This document shows positions 36,693 through 44,399 of a DNA stretch of 64,000 nt, piece by piece. Origin of the DNA: Brevibacillus sp. SYP-B805. Its GTDB lineage: Bacteria; Bacillota; Bacilli; Brevibacillales; Brevibacillaceae. The stretch covers positions 248,001 to 312,000 of the forward strand of contig NZ_JAALGD010000002.1 of the NCBI RefSeq assembly GCF_011059135.1, read 5' to 3'. Position 1 is the first letter of the stretch. Each line of letters starts with the position of its first letter. Below the pieces are notes generated by a model, which made no database searches, was not told where the DNA came from, and was given only the letters and a program-made list of their open reading frames with translations. Position numbers and translations under genes: made by a program.

Positions 36693-36995
36693 CTAAAGCT
36701 GCGCCGTAGTACTTGAGCAGAAAAGGGGGATGCGGAGCGCTACGAGCTTATCATCCCATACAGCAACGCGAACCCCAGGAGGCACACCTTCAGGCAAAAG
36801 CTCTTGTACAAACAAACTTCGGTCACCGCGGGAATTGCGCAGTTTTAACAATAATCCCCCTGCCCCTGGATGACTCACCGGCATGATCCACAGTTCTTCA
36901 CCGCGTACTAAAGCGATAGCGGTTCCCGTAGGGAACCGCACCGATTCTTCGGCGGGAATATGGAGATAACCAGTAGAGGTAAGTTCAAGTTTCAC
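36693..36995 (-). CDS. Small hydrogenase-operon protein of unknown function (100 aa)
   Basis: A 100-residue, beta-rich protein (MKLELTSTGYLHIPAEES...ALVRGEELWIMPVSHPGAGG). The GTG start at 36995 has GGGAGGG 7 bases upstream and overlaps the end of the protease gene by 11 bp. A longer upstream frame would overlap the protease more deeply and lacks start signals. No named family is recognised. The N-terminal pattern resembles a small beta-barrel or AbrB-like fold. Coupling to the maturation protease suggests a role in large-subunit processing or assembly. Confidence 0.65.
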   Translation of the reverse strand: MKLELTSTGYLHIPAEESVRFPTGTAIALVRGEELWIMPVSHPGAGGLLLKLRNSRGDRSLFVQELLPEGVPPGVRVAVWDDKLVALRIPLFCSSTTAQL

Positions 36996-37452
36996 TATTT
37001 TTCCCTCCCAAGCGCTGGAGCAACTCCTTGGCCAAACGATCCATGGCCGCTTCCACCGTGGGAGACAAGCCAAACCCGTGCAACAAGTTTTCTGCTTCGA
37101 TGAGGAAGACCGTCACTTTCTTTGGAAAGCGGCTTTTTAGTAACCAACGTCCCAAGGCGATGGCGTTATCCCACCGAAAATCGTGGAGGTTGACGTCATT
37201 TAGAGGAGGAGTTTCCACTTCTTCTCCAGGCAGTTCAAAAATGGTGCCCGGTTCGGCCCCTGTCTTACATGCGTCAACAAGGATAAGTTCCTCGGCATCC
37301 CCGATTTGAAAGGTCACATCCATGCCAGCGGTTCCACCATCGGCCAAGCGGACTCCCGGTGGAACCCCAAGTTCCCACAATTTGCGGATGAGCATGGGGC
37401 CCGCTCCGTCGTCGCTACGAAGTAAATTGCCACATCCAATAATGACGGTCAC
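36985..37452 (-). CDS. Hydrogenase maturation endopeptidase (HupD/HyaD family)
   Basis: A 155-residue protease that removes the C-terminal peptide of the large subunit after nickel insertion. Motifs are IIGCGNLLRSDDGAGPML, with the nickel-sensing acidic residue, and ELILVDACKTGAEPGT; a later histidine lies in NLHDF. The GTG at 37452 has GGGGG 7 bases upstream. It is directly downstream of its probable substrate gene hupL. Confidence 0.93.
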   Translation of the reverse strand: MTVIIGCGNLLRSDDGAGPMLIRKLWELGVPPGVRLADGGTAGMDVTFQIGDAEELILVDACKTGAEPGTIFELPGEEVETPPLNDVNLHDFRWDNAIALGRWLLKSRFPKKVTVFLIEAENLLHGFGLSPTVEAAMDRLAKELLQRLGGKNSET

Positions 37453-37520
37453 ATCAATTCCCCCTTCTACGAACGTAACCGGTTTACGACCCACGGACCA
37501 GAGCAGTTTGATCGCCGCCC

Positions 37521-39152
37521 CTAGATCTTGATAACCTCGTATTTGGCTAATTCTTTATGCGACTTGGCGTCGTAAGCATGAACGGTGCAGACGAGGCACG
37601 AATCGTAGCTTTGCGCAATGTGAGCCAGTTCGACCGGGTCTTCGGGATTTTTGACGGGTACGCCAATCATCGCCGTCTCAATAGGACCTCGCTGGCCGTG
37701 ACGATCCCGAGGACCGATGTTCCACGCCGTCGGAGTTACGACTTGATAGTTTTCGATCTTCCCGTCTTTGATTTGAATCCAGTCGGCCAAAGCGCCACGG
37801 GCTGCTTCGGTAGCCCCGAAACCGCGCCCTTCAGGAAGCTCTTTTGGCTTGACATAAAATTTCTCATGTAAATCGATCTGCCTAAGCCATTCCCGCATGC
37901 GCAAATAGTACTTCGCTGCTTCGTGCAAACGCGCCAGCACGCGCACCATGACACTAGGGCCGATTTCGTTGATGATATTCAAAAAGAGGGGATCGTAATC
38001 CTGCCACTCTTCCGCACCCGGACGACCGGCTATCACTTGTCGAGCCAACGGCCCTACCTCTAACGAAATCTCGCCAATCCCCGGAAGGTCATACCGGGGC
38101 GCCTTGGCCCAGGTATACTTCCCTTCTTTTTGGCCCTCTGTCGGATCAATGGGGTCGGTCACCCCTTCAAACGGGTGGAAGGAACCGCCTCCACGGTAGA
38201 AAGAATGAGTGTGATCTTCCCGTACGCGGGCTTGATCAAAATCGTGATATGCCTTCCCGTCAAATACCCCGGAGCGGGCGATCAACGCAACATTACGTCC
38301 TTCAATGGTGGGATAACGGTATTTTTGCGGATGGAAGAAGTTCCCCATCGCCAAATAACGCCCCGGACCAGCCCCGTATTTGTCCAAGCCGATTTCCATG
38401 CTGTAACGAATGAACAAACCAAGATCGGAATCGCGGTGTTCCGGTTTTTCATCCAGCCACGCAAGAACATCTGTCCAGGTCTTGTTTTCCAGCCAACGTT
38501 CGACGGAACAACCTAGGAGAATTTTCTCCAGCCAGGTTTCACGGTAATATTCCAAAATGGAGATGGAACGGGTTATGTCGGACAACGTCGGCGCACTGAC
38601 AACGCCTCCGGGAACCATGAAGCTGGAATGGGGCCACTGGCCACCGAAGATCGCGTAAATTTCCACCGGTTTGGCCGAAACGACCACCCCGGCCTCATAA
38701 TGTTCGCCTTCAAAGGGCGCCCAACGGCGAACCACTTCATCGTACAATTTAGAGGACGCGTAGTTTCGATGCGTCAGGCCGATGGCGAACAGGGCATAAA
38801 ACCAACGGGGGATGCTCTGGATCGTTTCCGCTGCCTGGGCGATATTACGGATAAGCGTAGCGTTAGGCGGTACTTCCGTGCTCCAGGCTGTGTCTAAAGC
38901 ATAGACCGCCTTGGTAAGATGGCTGCCGCCGCAAATGCCGCAAATCCGGGGGGTAACAATCAGACCTGCCTGCGGATCTTTTCCTTTTAAAATCATTTCA
39001 AAGCCGCGGAACATGGTGGCTTCCGTCCAAGCATCAACAACGACTCCGTCTTCGACGGCCACTTTGACGTCCAAGTCACCTTCCACGCGCCCTAGCGAGT
39101 GGACTTTGATTTCCATTTTTTGTCTTTTTGTCGTAACTTCTTGCTTATTCAT
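37521..39152 (-). CDS. hupL: [NiFe]-hydrogenase large subunit, group 2a type
   Basis: A 543-residue catalytic subunit. The L1 motif RICGICGG gives Cys71 and Cys74; the L2 motif DSCLVCTVH gives Cys519, Cys522 and His525. These cysteines bind the Ni-Fe centre. An 18-residue tail after His525 would be cleaved by the maturation protease. The DSC (not DPC) form and overall sequence resemble cyanobacterial HupL and mycobacterial HucL. The ATG at 39152 is chosen for its fit to AAAGGTGGGG; a GTG five codons upstream is possible. It oxidises H2 in the cytoplasm or at the inner membrane face. Confidence 0.97.
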   Translation of the reverse strand: MNKQEVTTKRQKMEIKVHSLGRVEGDLDVKVAVEDGVVVDAWTEATMFRGFEMILKGKDPQAGLIVTPRICGICGGSHLTKAVYALDTAWSTEVPPNATLIRNIAQAAETIQSIPRWFYALFAIGLTHRNYASSKLYDEVVRRWAPFEGEHYEAGVVVSAKPVEIYAIFGGQWPHSSFMVPGGVVSAPTLSDITRSISILEYYRETWLEKILLGCSVERWLENKTWTDVLAWLDEKPEHRDSDLGLFIRYSMEIGLDKYGAGPGRYLAMGNFFHPQKYRYPTIEGRNVALIARSGVFDGKAYHDFDQARVREDHTHSFYRGGGSFHPFEGVTDPIDPTEGQKEGKYTWAKAPRYDLPGIGEISLEVGPLARQVIAGRPGAEEWQDYDPLFLNIINEIGPSVMVRVLARLHEAAKYYLRMREWLRQIDLHEKFYVKPKELPEGRGFGATEAARGALADWIQIKDGKIENYQVVTPTAWNIGPRDRHGQRGPIETAMIGVPVKNPEDPVELAHIAQSYDSCLVCTVHAYDAKSHKELAKYEVIKI

Positions 39153-39218
39153 ACTCACGAACCCCACCTTTAAAAATGGTTTTCCCTAAAAAGAGACAAG
39201 TAGGGGTACCAGTTATGT

Positions 39219-40190
39219 TTATGGAACAAACATATCTTCCTTCGCCCATTTCGGTGCTACCGCGCGAGCCATTGCCGCATGGACGGAGTAGCTTAACGGG
39301 TCGCTGCCTTGCGGTACTTCCTTTGGAATCGAGCCGAGAACCTTTTGTGTCTTGAACACCGTACCCGGCGCCAAGTCGAAGAACGGGAACTGTGGCTCCG
39401 TACAACCGATGCAAGGCATACCTGCCCGGGTTTTCGAAGATTGACGGTTCCAGAGAATACGGTTACACGGCGAGTGGGTCATCGGGCCGCGGCAACCTTG
39501 TTCATAGAACAAGCAACCTTTCCGCGTACCTTGTCCGAATTCTTCCACAGGTTCTTTCCACTCAAAGTATTGCACACGCGTGCAGCCGGTTTGGGTGAAC
39601 GTCTTAAAGAAGGTTTGCGGCCGTTGCAAATCGTCCAAAAGGACGTCTTCCACGCGACCGGTGGCAACGGCGACGAGAATCTGTGTCACCCAGTCGGGAT
39701 GAGCCGGGCAACCGGGAATGTTGATAACCGGCAATCCCGCTTTCGAACGGAATTGGGATCCGAGGAACCCGCCCCGTTCCCCCTTGAGGTATTGAAGACC
39801 AATGGATTCAGACGGATTCGGTTTCGTCGCCGGGATCCCGCCCCAGCATGCGCAGTCGCCAATGGCGACGACGTACTGGGCTTTATGGGCAAATTCCCAA
39901 ATCCAATCTTTTTTCGGGCGATCCATGAGCATGTCATAGTGTCCGGTACCGTTTGGCCCTTGAATGATCGTCCCTTCAACGACAAAGATATCCAAGGGGA
40001 TTTCGTCATTGAGGATCTGATCATACAAACGGCGCACCTGGTCGCCGAATTCCATGGACAACGAATGGTGATAGAGGATGTTGATGCCGAAATCGGTGAC
40101 CAAATCAATCACTGTCGGCTCTTCAGCATTTAAAAACGACTGGGTGTTTCCATTGCACGCACCGCCGTGCATCCAAAGGAGATTCGCCAC
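39219..40190 (-). CDS. hupS: [NiFe]-hydrogenase small subunit, group 2a type
   Basis: A 323-residue Fe-S electron-relay subunit without a Tat signal, as in group 2a. Cluster-ligand segments are GGACNGNTQSF, GDCACWGGIPA, PGCPAHPDW, GCLFYEQGCRGPMTHSPCN and GMPCIGCTEP. At the first site Asn occupies the place of the second cysteine of the usual CxxC pair. It is strikingly similar to cyanobacterial HupS throughout (TQTGCTRVQ, NRILWNRQSSKTRAGMPC). The GTG at 40190 has GGAGG 8 bases upstream. It lies directly upstream of hupL. Confidence 0.96.
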   Translation of the reverse strand: MANLLWMHGGACNGNTQSFLNAEEPTVIDLVTDFGINILYHHSLSMEFGDQVRRLYDQILNDEIPLDIFVVEGTIIQGPNGTGHYDMLMDRPKKDWIWEFAHKAQYVVAIGDCACWGGIPATKPNPSESIGLQYLKGERGGFLGSQFRSKAGLPVINIPGCPAHPDWVTQILVAVATGRVEDVLLDDLQRPQTFFKTFTQTGCTRVQYFEWKEPVEEFGQGTRKGCLFYEQGCRGPMTHSPCNRILWNRQSSKTRAGMPCIGCTEPQFPFFDLAPGTVFKTQKVLGSIPKEVPQGSDPLSYSVHAAMARAVAPKWAKEDMFVP

Positions 40191-40262
40191 TTCATCCACC
40201 TCCAAAAGAGCGAGTTTTTTGAACCAGTTGTTCTGCGAATTGCGGTATGGATTGGTGATCGA

Positions 40263-40949
40263 TTACGAGGAAACGACCGCTTTCTCAAACGCTGCTTTGT
40301 CCGACTCCAAGCGGGAAATCCACTCGTCGATACCATCTCCCGTGCGGACAGAAACTTCATGAATGGAGATGCCTGGTCTTACGTCGTTCAGCGCTTCATA
40401 GAAGCGATCCCGTTGAAACCCCACGGCTTCGGCCAAGTCAATCTTCGTAATGACTGCCACATCGGCGCTGTTGACGATGGTCGGATACTTCACTGGCTTG
40501 TCTTCACCTTCTGTCACAGAAAAGAGAACGACACGCTGATTTTCTCCCAAATCGTAACTGGCAGGACATACGAGATTGCCAACGTTTTCGATAAAGAGAA
40601 AATCAATATCTGCCAAGTTCCATCCTTCCAAGGTCCTGTCAACCATGTCCGCCTCAAGGTGACAAACTGTACCAGTGGTAATCTGACGCACTTTCGCTCC
40701 GCTTTCACGCAAACGTTCGGCGTCGTTTTCTGTGGCTAAATCACCGACTAACGCTGCCACACAATACCGTTCGCCAAGGCGAGACAACATTTCTGTAAGC
40801 AGCGTCGTTTTTCCCGCACCTGGGCTTGAGACCATATTGATGACGTAGACACCGGCCTCCTGAAAGCGCTTTCGTAATTCCCGAGCAAGGAGGTCGTTTT
40901 TCTTAAGGACGTTCTGACGAATTTCAACAATCCGGGGGTTTAACGTCAT
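40263..40949 (-). CDS. hypB: HypB GTPase for nickel insertion
   Basis: A 228-residue SIMIBI GTPase with the P-loop VSSPGAGKTTLL, metal-site segment TGTVCHLEADMV, switch FIENVGNLVCPAS, and base-recognition TKIDLAE. It lacks the N-terminal histidine-rich nickel store found in some HypB proteins; in this operon the histidine-rich stretch is in the nickel transporter instead. It acts with HypA to load nickel. The ATG overlaps the end of hypA by 26 bp. Confidence 0.96.
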   Translation of the reverse strand: MTLNPRIVEIRQNVLKKNDLLARELRKRFQEAGVYVINMVSSPGAGKTTLLTEMLSRLGERYCVAALVGDLATENDAERLRESGAKVRQITTGTVCHLEADMVDRTLEGWNLADIDFLFIENVGNLVCPASYDLGENQRVVLFSVTEGEDKPVKYPTIVNSADVAVITKIDLAEAVGFQRDRFYEALNDVRPGISIHEVSVRTGDGIDEWISRLESDKAAFEKAVVSS

Positions 40950-41298
40950 CTTCTACACCTCCTTCCAAGGCATACAATTCCATCTCGCGCCCCTCGAGCA
41001 ATTGACCTGTTTTCGTCCCGCACACAGGACAGCGCATAGGAAACGGTTCAGGCAAAATATGCGCTTCTTGGCAATCAGGACAGAAGACTTTTACAGGAAC
41101 GTCCTCAATCACGAGCCTTGCCCCTTCGAGAGGTGTCCCCTGGATGACCGCATCGAAGGAAAATACCAGAGCTTCCTTTACCACACCCGACAAGGCACCC
41201 AGTTTTACGTAAAGGGCTTGCACCCGTTTAATTCCCGTATGTTCTGCCGCTTCGATGGCTAATTCAACCAGGCTATGGGCGATGGACAGTTCATGCAT
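40924..41298 (-). CDS. hypA: HypA nickel chaperone
   Basis: A 124-residue protein beginning MHELSIAHSL, with the nickel-binding His2. It carries two CxxC zinc sites (CPDC about residue 73, CPVC about 90). Delivers nickel to the large subunit with HypB. It overlaps both neighbours (8 bp with the DUF1641 gene, 26 bp with hypB), so the first three genes are tightly coupled. The C-terminus has an acidic extension of about 12 residues. Confidence 0.96.
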   Translation of the reverse strand: MHELSIAHSLVELAIEAAEHTGIKRVQALYVKLGALSGVVKEALVFSFDAVIQGTPLEGARLVIEDVPVKVFCPDCQEAHILPEPFPMRCPVCGTKTGQLLEGREMELYALEGGVEDDVKPPDC

Positions 41299-41818
41299 CG
41301 TCGAACTCCTTCGACAAATGTCGCGTGAAATTGAGAATAAAATTGAGCGCCGGCTGCAACTCTGGATCGCTCAATGCCCGCATGATCCCAAGGAGCCCCA
41401 CGCGTTTCGTTCCCGTCTGGGCCGTTTCCTCAGTGGCTCGGATCATTGAACGCGACACTTTTCCAACGATTTGCACCGAACGCACGTCGAGGACATCGGA
41501 TTTCAACAGCTCTTGAACTTGAGGAGAATCAAGAAACTCCTGCATTCGACGCAAGGCGGCAAAGGCGTGCTCGAAGCGCGTGACGTATTCAGGCCTGGAC
41601 AAGCTATGTCGTAAAAGAACGACGAGATCGTTGATCGAATCAGCGATTTCAGGCCCACGACGGAGAAAATTTTCCAACATGTCGAACAGAAACGTCACAT
41701 GCTCCAGCTTGTCGAGCAGGCGAACCAGTTGCTCGATCGTTTTCGGGTCCGAAAGTTTCTCTACCAACAAATGATCGATCGGCGCCTCCGCAACCGCCCC
41801 TTCCCCAATATTCACCAT
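41291..41818 (-). CDS. DUF1641 protein, first gene of the hydrogenase operon
   Basis: A 175-residue, largely helical protein of the DUF1641 family (LVEKLSDPKTIEQLVRLLDK ... LLGIMRALSDPELQPALNFIL). DUF1641 proteins are found next to formate dehydrogenases, sulfide:quinone oxidoreductases and hydrogenases, which suggests a general role in membrane or quinone-linked redox complexes. The ATG at 41818 follows AAAGGAGGGG; an ATG six codons upstream overlaps this site. It overlaps hypA by 8 bp. Its position suggests a hydrogenase partner or membrane-linking subunit, which is inference. Confidence 0.85.
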   Translation of the reverse strand: MVNIGEGAVAEAPIDHLLVEKLSDPKTIEQLVRLLDKLEHVTFLFDMLENFLRRGPEIADSINDLVVLLRHSLSRPEYVTRFEHAFAALRRMQEFLDSPQVQELLKSDVLDVRSVQIVGKVSRSMIRATEETAQTGTKRVGLLGIMRALSDPELQPALNFILNFTRHLSKEFDDA

Positions 41819-41868
41819 GGACCCCCCTCCTTTCATGGTATCCGCAGGGAAAAAATAAGCGCGTCTTT

Positions 41869-41913
41869 TTGATACGTTACCGTTTTTCCTCCCTTACGTT
41901 TTATTTGTATCAA
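41869..41913 (-). promoter_or_regulatory. Inverted repeat in the hydrogenase operon leader
   Basis: In the leader RNA TTGATAC (41913-41907) can pair with GTATCAA (41875-41869). The loop contains GGGAGG (41893-41888). The 5' arm also sits in GTATTGATAC, itself a palindrome. It lies between the promoter and the first gene and could be an operator or an RNA switch element; no known riboswitch is recognised. Confidence 0.4.
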
Positions 41914-41932
41914 TACTTTAAATTATGTGAAG

Positions 41933-41962
41933 ATTCTATCATACAAAGATTTCTTCTGTCAA
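41933..41962 (-). promoter_or_regulatory. Sigma-A promoter of the hydrogenase operon
   Basis: On the minus strand the perfect -35 box TTGACA (41962-41957) and the extended -10 TGATAGAAT (TAGAAT at 41938-41933) are 18 bp apart. It is about 115 bp upstream of the DUF1641 gene and is the only strong promoter seen before a 16-kb run of closely spaced genes. Confidence 0.78.
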
Positions 41963-42008
41963 AGTTAGCTCCTGCTAATTGTGTAATAAGTTAAACGATA
42001 CGAGCCAT

Positions 42009-42032
42009 TTCATCGACTCTGAGTTCGATGAA
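42009..42032. repeat. Short hairpin between divergent units
   Basis: TTCATCGA (42009-42016) pairs with TCGATGAA (42025-42032) across 8 bases. It lies between the hydrogenase promoter and the small gene at 42068, and could be an operator or mRNA hairpin. Confidence 0.4.
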
Positions 42033-42067
42033 GTTGGCAAAAAACATTCAGGAAAGGAGAATCAGAA

Positions 42068-42320
42068 ATGATCAAACCATTGATTTTTGAGATTACGTCT
42101 TCCGTCGTGAAGTTCAGTTTTTTACCCATTTTTGGTTTTTACTGGAATTAAAAACCGGATTGTTCTCGTCATCGTTTCCCTTTATGCTGCGTTTTCCGTC
42201 CTTGGGCAGCCCTCTGATCAAGACTTGCCTTTTCGCTCTGTCCCAAAAGAAAAGGTTGCACGCTTAATCAAACAGTCGCCCGATCAGCTTGTCAAAATTA
42301 CGTGGAAAATGATTGAGTGA
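42068..42320 (+). pseudogene. Small hydrophobic ORF, apparently frameshifted
   Basis: An ATG at 42068 with a good AAAGGAG site opens a 27-codon ORF (MIKPLIFEITSSVVKFSFLP...YWN) that stops at 42151. A second frame, open from about 42132 to 42320, continues with a hydrophobic then basic sequence (NRIVLVIVSLYAAFSVLG ... KITWKMIE). The junction is the A-run in AATTAAAAACC. One base change in that run would join them into a protein of about 85 residues. It may be a decayed gene or two short peptides. No family is recognised. It is divergent from the hydrogenase operon. Confidence 0.4.
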
Positions 42321-42349
42321 ATGAAGGGGAACCGCCAACCCCCACCAAT

Positions 42350-42374
42350 GAAAAAAGGTACCCCGCTGGTACCT
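42350..42374 (-). terminator. Rho-independent terminator of the GH84 gene
   Basis: On the minus strand AGGTACC pairs with GGTACCT across a 5-base loop and is followed by a run of T residues. It lies about 45 bases after the glycosidase stop codon and ends the lonA-ysxC-GH84 transcript. Confidence 0.85.
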
Positions 42375-42417
42375 CAGAAAAAAAAGAAAAAAAGCGGCTC
42401 GGCGGAACGCCTTTGTC

Positions 42418-43770
42418 TCATCTCCGCCTCGTCGCTTTCGCCAGCACGGCATCCACAAACAGCTTCATCACATGGCCGCACACCTTCTGCGGCAACCGTT
42501 CCGCCCGCCTCCGCCACTGCTTCAGCCTGAGCAGGTGAAAGACCGCCTGTGCCGTCCTGCCTTGAATCGCTTCCCCGATCATGGCGGCCGCCGACTGCCC
42601 CACCTTCGCCCAGCAGCGGTACTTTTCCACCCATCCGCGCACTTCCGCCGCCAGCTTGCCGTTCTGCATCCGGGTCAACAGGTATGCCGCCGTCTCCTCC
42701 ATCTGGTCAAAAACCGCCTGCAGGGCCAAAACCGCCTGCCGCTGGTCACCGCGCTCGAACTGGAAGCGGAACTGCAGCAGTGCCTCCATCAGACGCGGCG
42801 ACTCCTGTTCGTTCAGAAACGAGCTGCGGACATTGTCCGCGAAGCGCAGGAACAACGGGGCGTCGGTTGTCCCCGCCACTTCGGCCACCGCCTGCTGCCA
42901 CGCGCGTTCCGGATCGTAGCTTTCGGGTGCCTTCAGATAGGCAGCGGTGGTATACAGGGCGATCTTGGAGCTTTCCGCCAGCTCCATCGCGTTGGCGACA
43001 TAGCCGCTCGCATGGCGCCAGAGAGCGGGATCCCGATTGAGCAGCGGCCCGATATGCAGCTCGTTCGCCATTCCCAGATCGTTGACGGGATAATTGTCCC
43101 AAAAGAGCGGATGATGCCCCGTCCATTGCGCAAATTTTGCCGCGTCTCCCTCGGTCAGATACGGGGAGCAGACAAAACGGCCGGTCCAAAAGATCTCGAT
43201 CTCCTGCGGCAGCCGGCCGGCCAGCCGCCGGATGTACGGCTCGTTTCCCAGCCCATGGTACTGCGTGGGACAGATGACGAGGCGGCACGCATCGGACCAT
43301 TCGCCCAATCGCCGCCACAGGCGCAGCGCGACGTCCGCATGCGCTTCCGCCAGATCATCGTACCGCTCCCGGTCCTCTTCATGCAGCAGGGTCTGGGGAA
43401 TATCATCAAAAAAGAGGCCGAAGTGGCGCACCCCTGCCTCATATGCCCGGCGGTACTTTCCGGCAAGCCGCTCAAAATCCTCCGTCCTGCCGTACCGCAT
43501 GTCAAGACCGGGGCTGACGCAGTAGTAAAAGGCGAGCCGCAGCTCCCGCGCCGCGTGTGCCAATTGCACAACATGGGCGAATTGGCCGTCGGGATGCGGC
43601 TCCTGCCAGCGCTCCCGCAGATACGGATCGTCTTTGGGCGCGTAAAAATAGGCATTGAAGCCATGCTGCGCCATGAAATGAAGCATATCCAGCCGCTCCG
43701 CCTGCGTCCACGGTTTCCCGTAAAAGCCTTCGATCACGCCGCGTACGGGGAAGGCTGCCGCATCGGTCAC
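42418..43770 (-). CDS. GH84 beta-N-acetylglucosaminidase
   Basis: A 450-residue cytoplasmic protein. The N-terminal GH84 catalytic domain (GVIEGFYGKPWTQAERLDML at about residue 10; the acid pair in FGLFFDDIP at about 125) resembles bacterial O-GlcNAcase-type enzymes. A helical C-terminal region (about 310-450) follows. It hydrolyses terminal beta-N-acetylglucosamine, perhaps from muropeptides or glycoconjugates. The GTG at 43770 overlaps the ysxC stop (GTGA) with GGGGGAG upstream, so it is translationally coupled to ysxC. It lacks a signal peptide. Confidence 0.88.
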   Translation of the reverse strand: MTDAAAFPVRGVIEGFYGKPWTQAERLDMLHFMAQHGFNAYFYAPKDDPYLRERWQEPHPDGQFAHVVQLAHAARELRLAFYYCVSPGLDMRYGRTEDFERLAGKYRRAYEAGVRHFGLFFDDIPQTLLHEEDRERYDDLAEAHADVALRLWRRLGEWSDACRLVICPTQYHGLGNEPYIRRLAGRLPQEIEIFWTGRFVCSPYLTEGDAAKFAQWTGHHPLFWDNYPVNDLGMANELHIGPLLNRDPALWRHASGYVANAMELAESSKIALYTTAAYLKAPESYDPERAWQQAVAEVAGTTDAPLFLRFADNVRSSFLNEQESPRLMEALLQFRFQFERGDQRQAVLALQAVFDQMEETAAYLLTRMQNGKLAAEVRGWVEKYRCWAKVGQSAAAMIGEAIQGRTAQAVFHLLRLKQWRRRAERLPQKVCGHVMKLFVDAVLAKATRRR

Positions 43771-44396
43771 GGGTTCTCCCCCTTCTGCGCCTCCTCCGTC
43801 TCCCCGGCCTGCTCCAGCCGCCGCAGAATCTCCTGCCACAGCTCGTCTCTTCCCTGGCCGGTTTCGGAAGAGAACGGTATGATCGGGTCCTGGCTGCGCA
43901 GCGTCAGTGCTTCCCGGATGATTTTGGCATGCTGCTGCCAGCGGCCGCGGGCGATCTTGTCCGCCTTGGTAGCGACGATCACCGTATCCAGGCCGTTCTC
44001 CTTGCACCACGCGTACATGGCGATATCATCCTTCGTCGGGGGATGCCGGATATCGATAAGCTGGATGACGAAGCGCAGCTCATCGCGCTTCGCCAGATAG
44101 CCTTCGATCATTTTGCCCCAGGACTGCCGCACCGATTTGGAGACTTTGGCATAGCCGTATCCCGGGAAATCGACGAAATACAGCATGTTGTTGACGCGAA
44201 AAAAGTTGAGGGTTTGCGTTTTTCCCGGCTTGGAGCTGGTCCGCACCAGCGATTTGCGGTTCATCATTTTGTTCAACAGGGAGGACTTGCCTACATTGGA
44301 GCGGCCCACCAGGGCGATTTCCGGCAGGCCGTCCGTGGGATACTGCTTCGGTCCAACTGCACTGATGACAAATTCAGCCGATATGATCTTCATCAT
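43767..44396 (-). CDS. ysxC: Ribosome biogenesis GTP-binding protein YsxC/EngB
   Basis: A 209-residue GTPase for 50S subunit assembly. The G motifs are GRSNVGKSSLLN (G1), the switch TSSKPGKTQTLNFF (G2), DFPGYGYAKVS (G3) and ATKADKIARG (G4). It follows lonA by 3 bases, as in B. subtilis. The start is one of two adjacent ATGs. Confidence 0.97.
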   Translation of the reverse strand: MMKIISAEFVISAVGPKQYPTDGLPEIALVGRSNVGKSSLLNKMMNRKSLVRTSSKPGKTQTLNFFRVNNMLYFVDFPGYGYAKVSKSVRQSWGKMIEGYLAKRDELRFVIQLIDIRHPPTKDDIAMYAWCKENGLDTVIVATKADKIARGRWQQHAKIIREALTLRSQDPIIPFSSETGQGRDELWQEILRRLEQAGETEEAQKGENP

Positions 44397-44399
44397 GTC

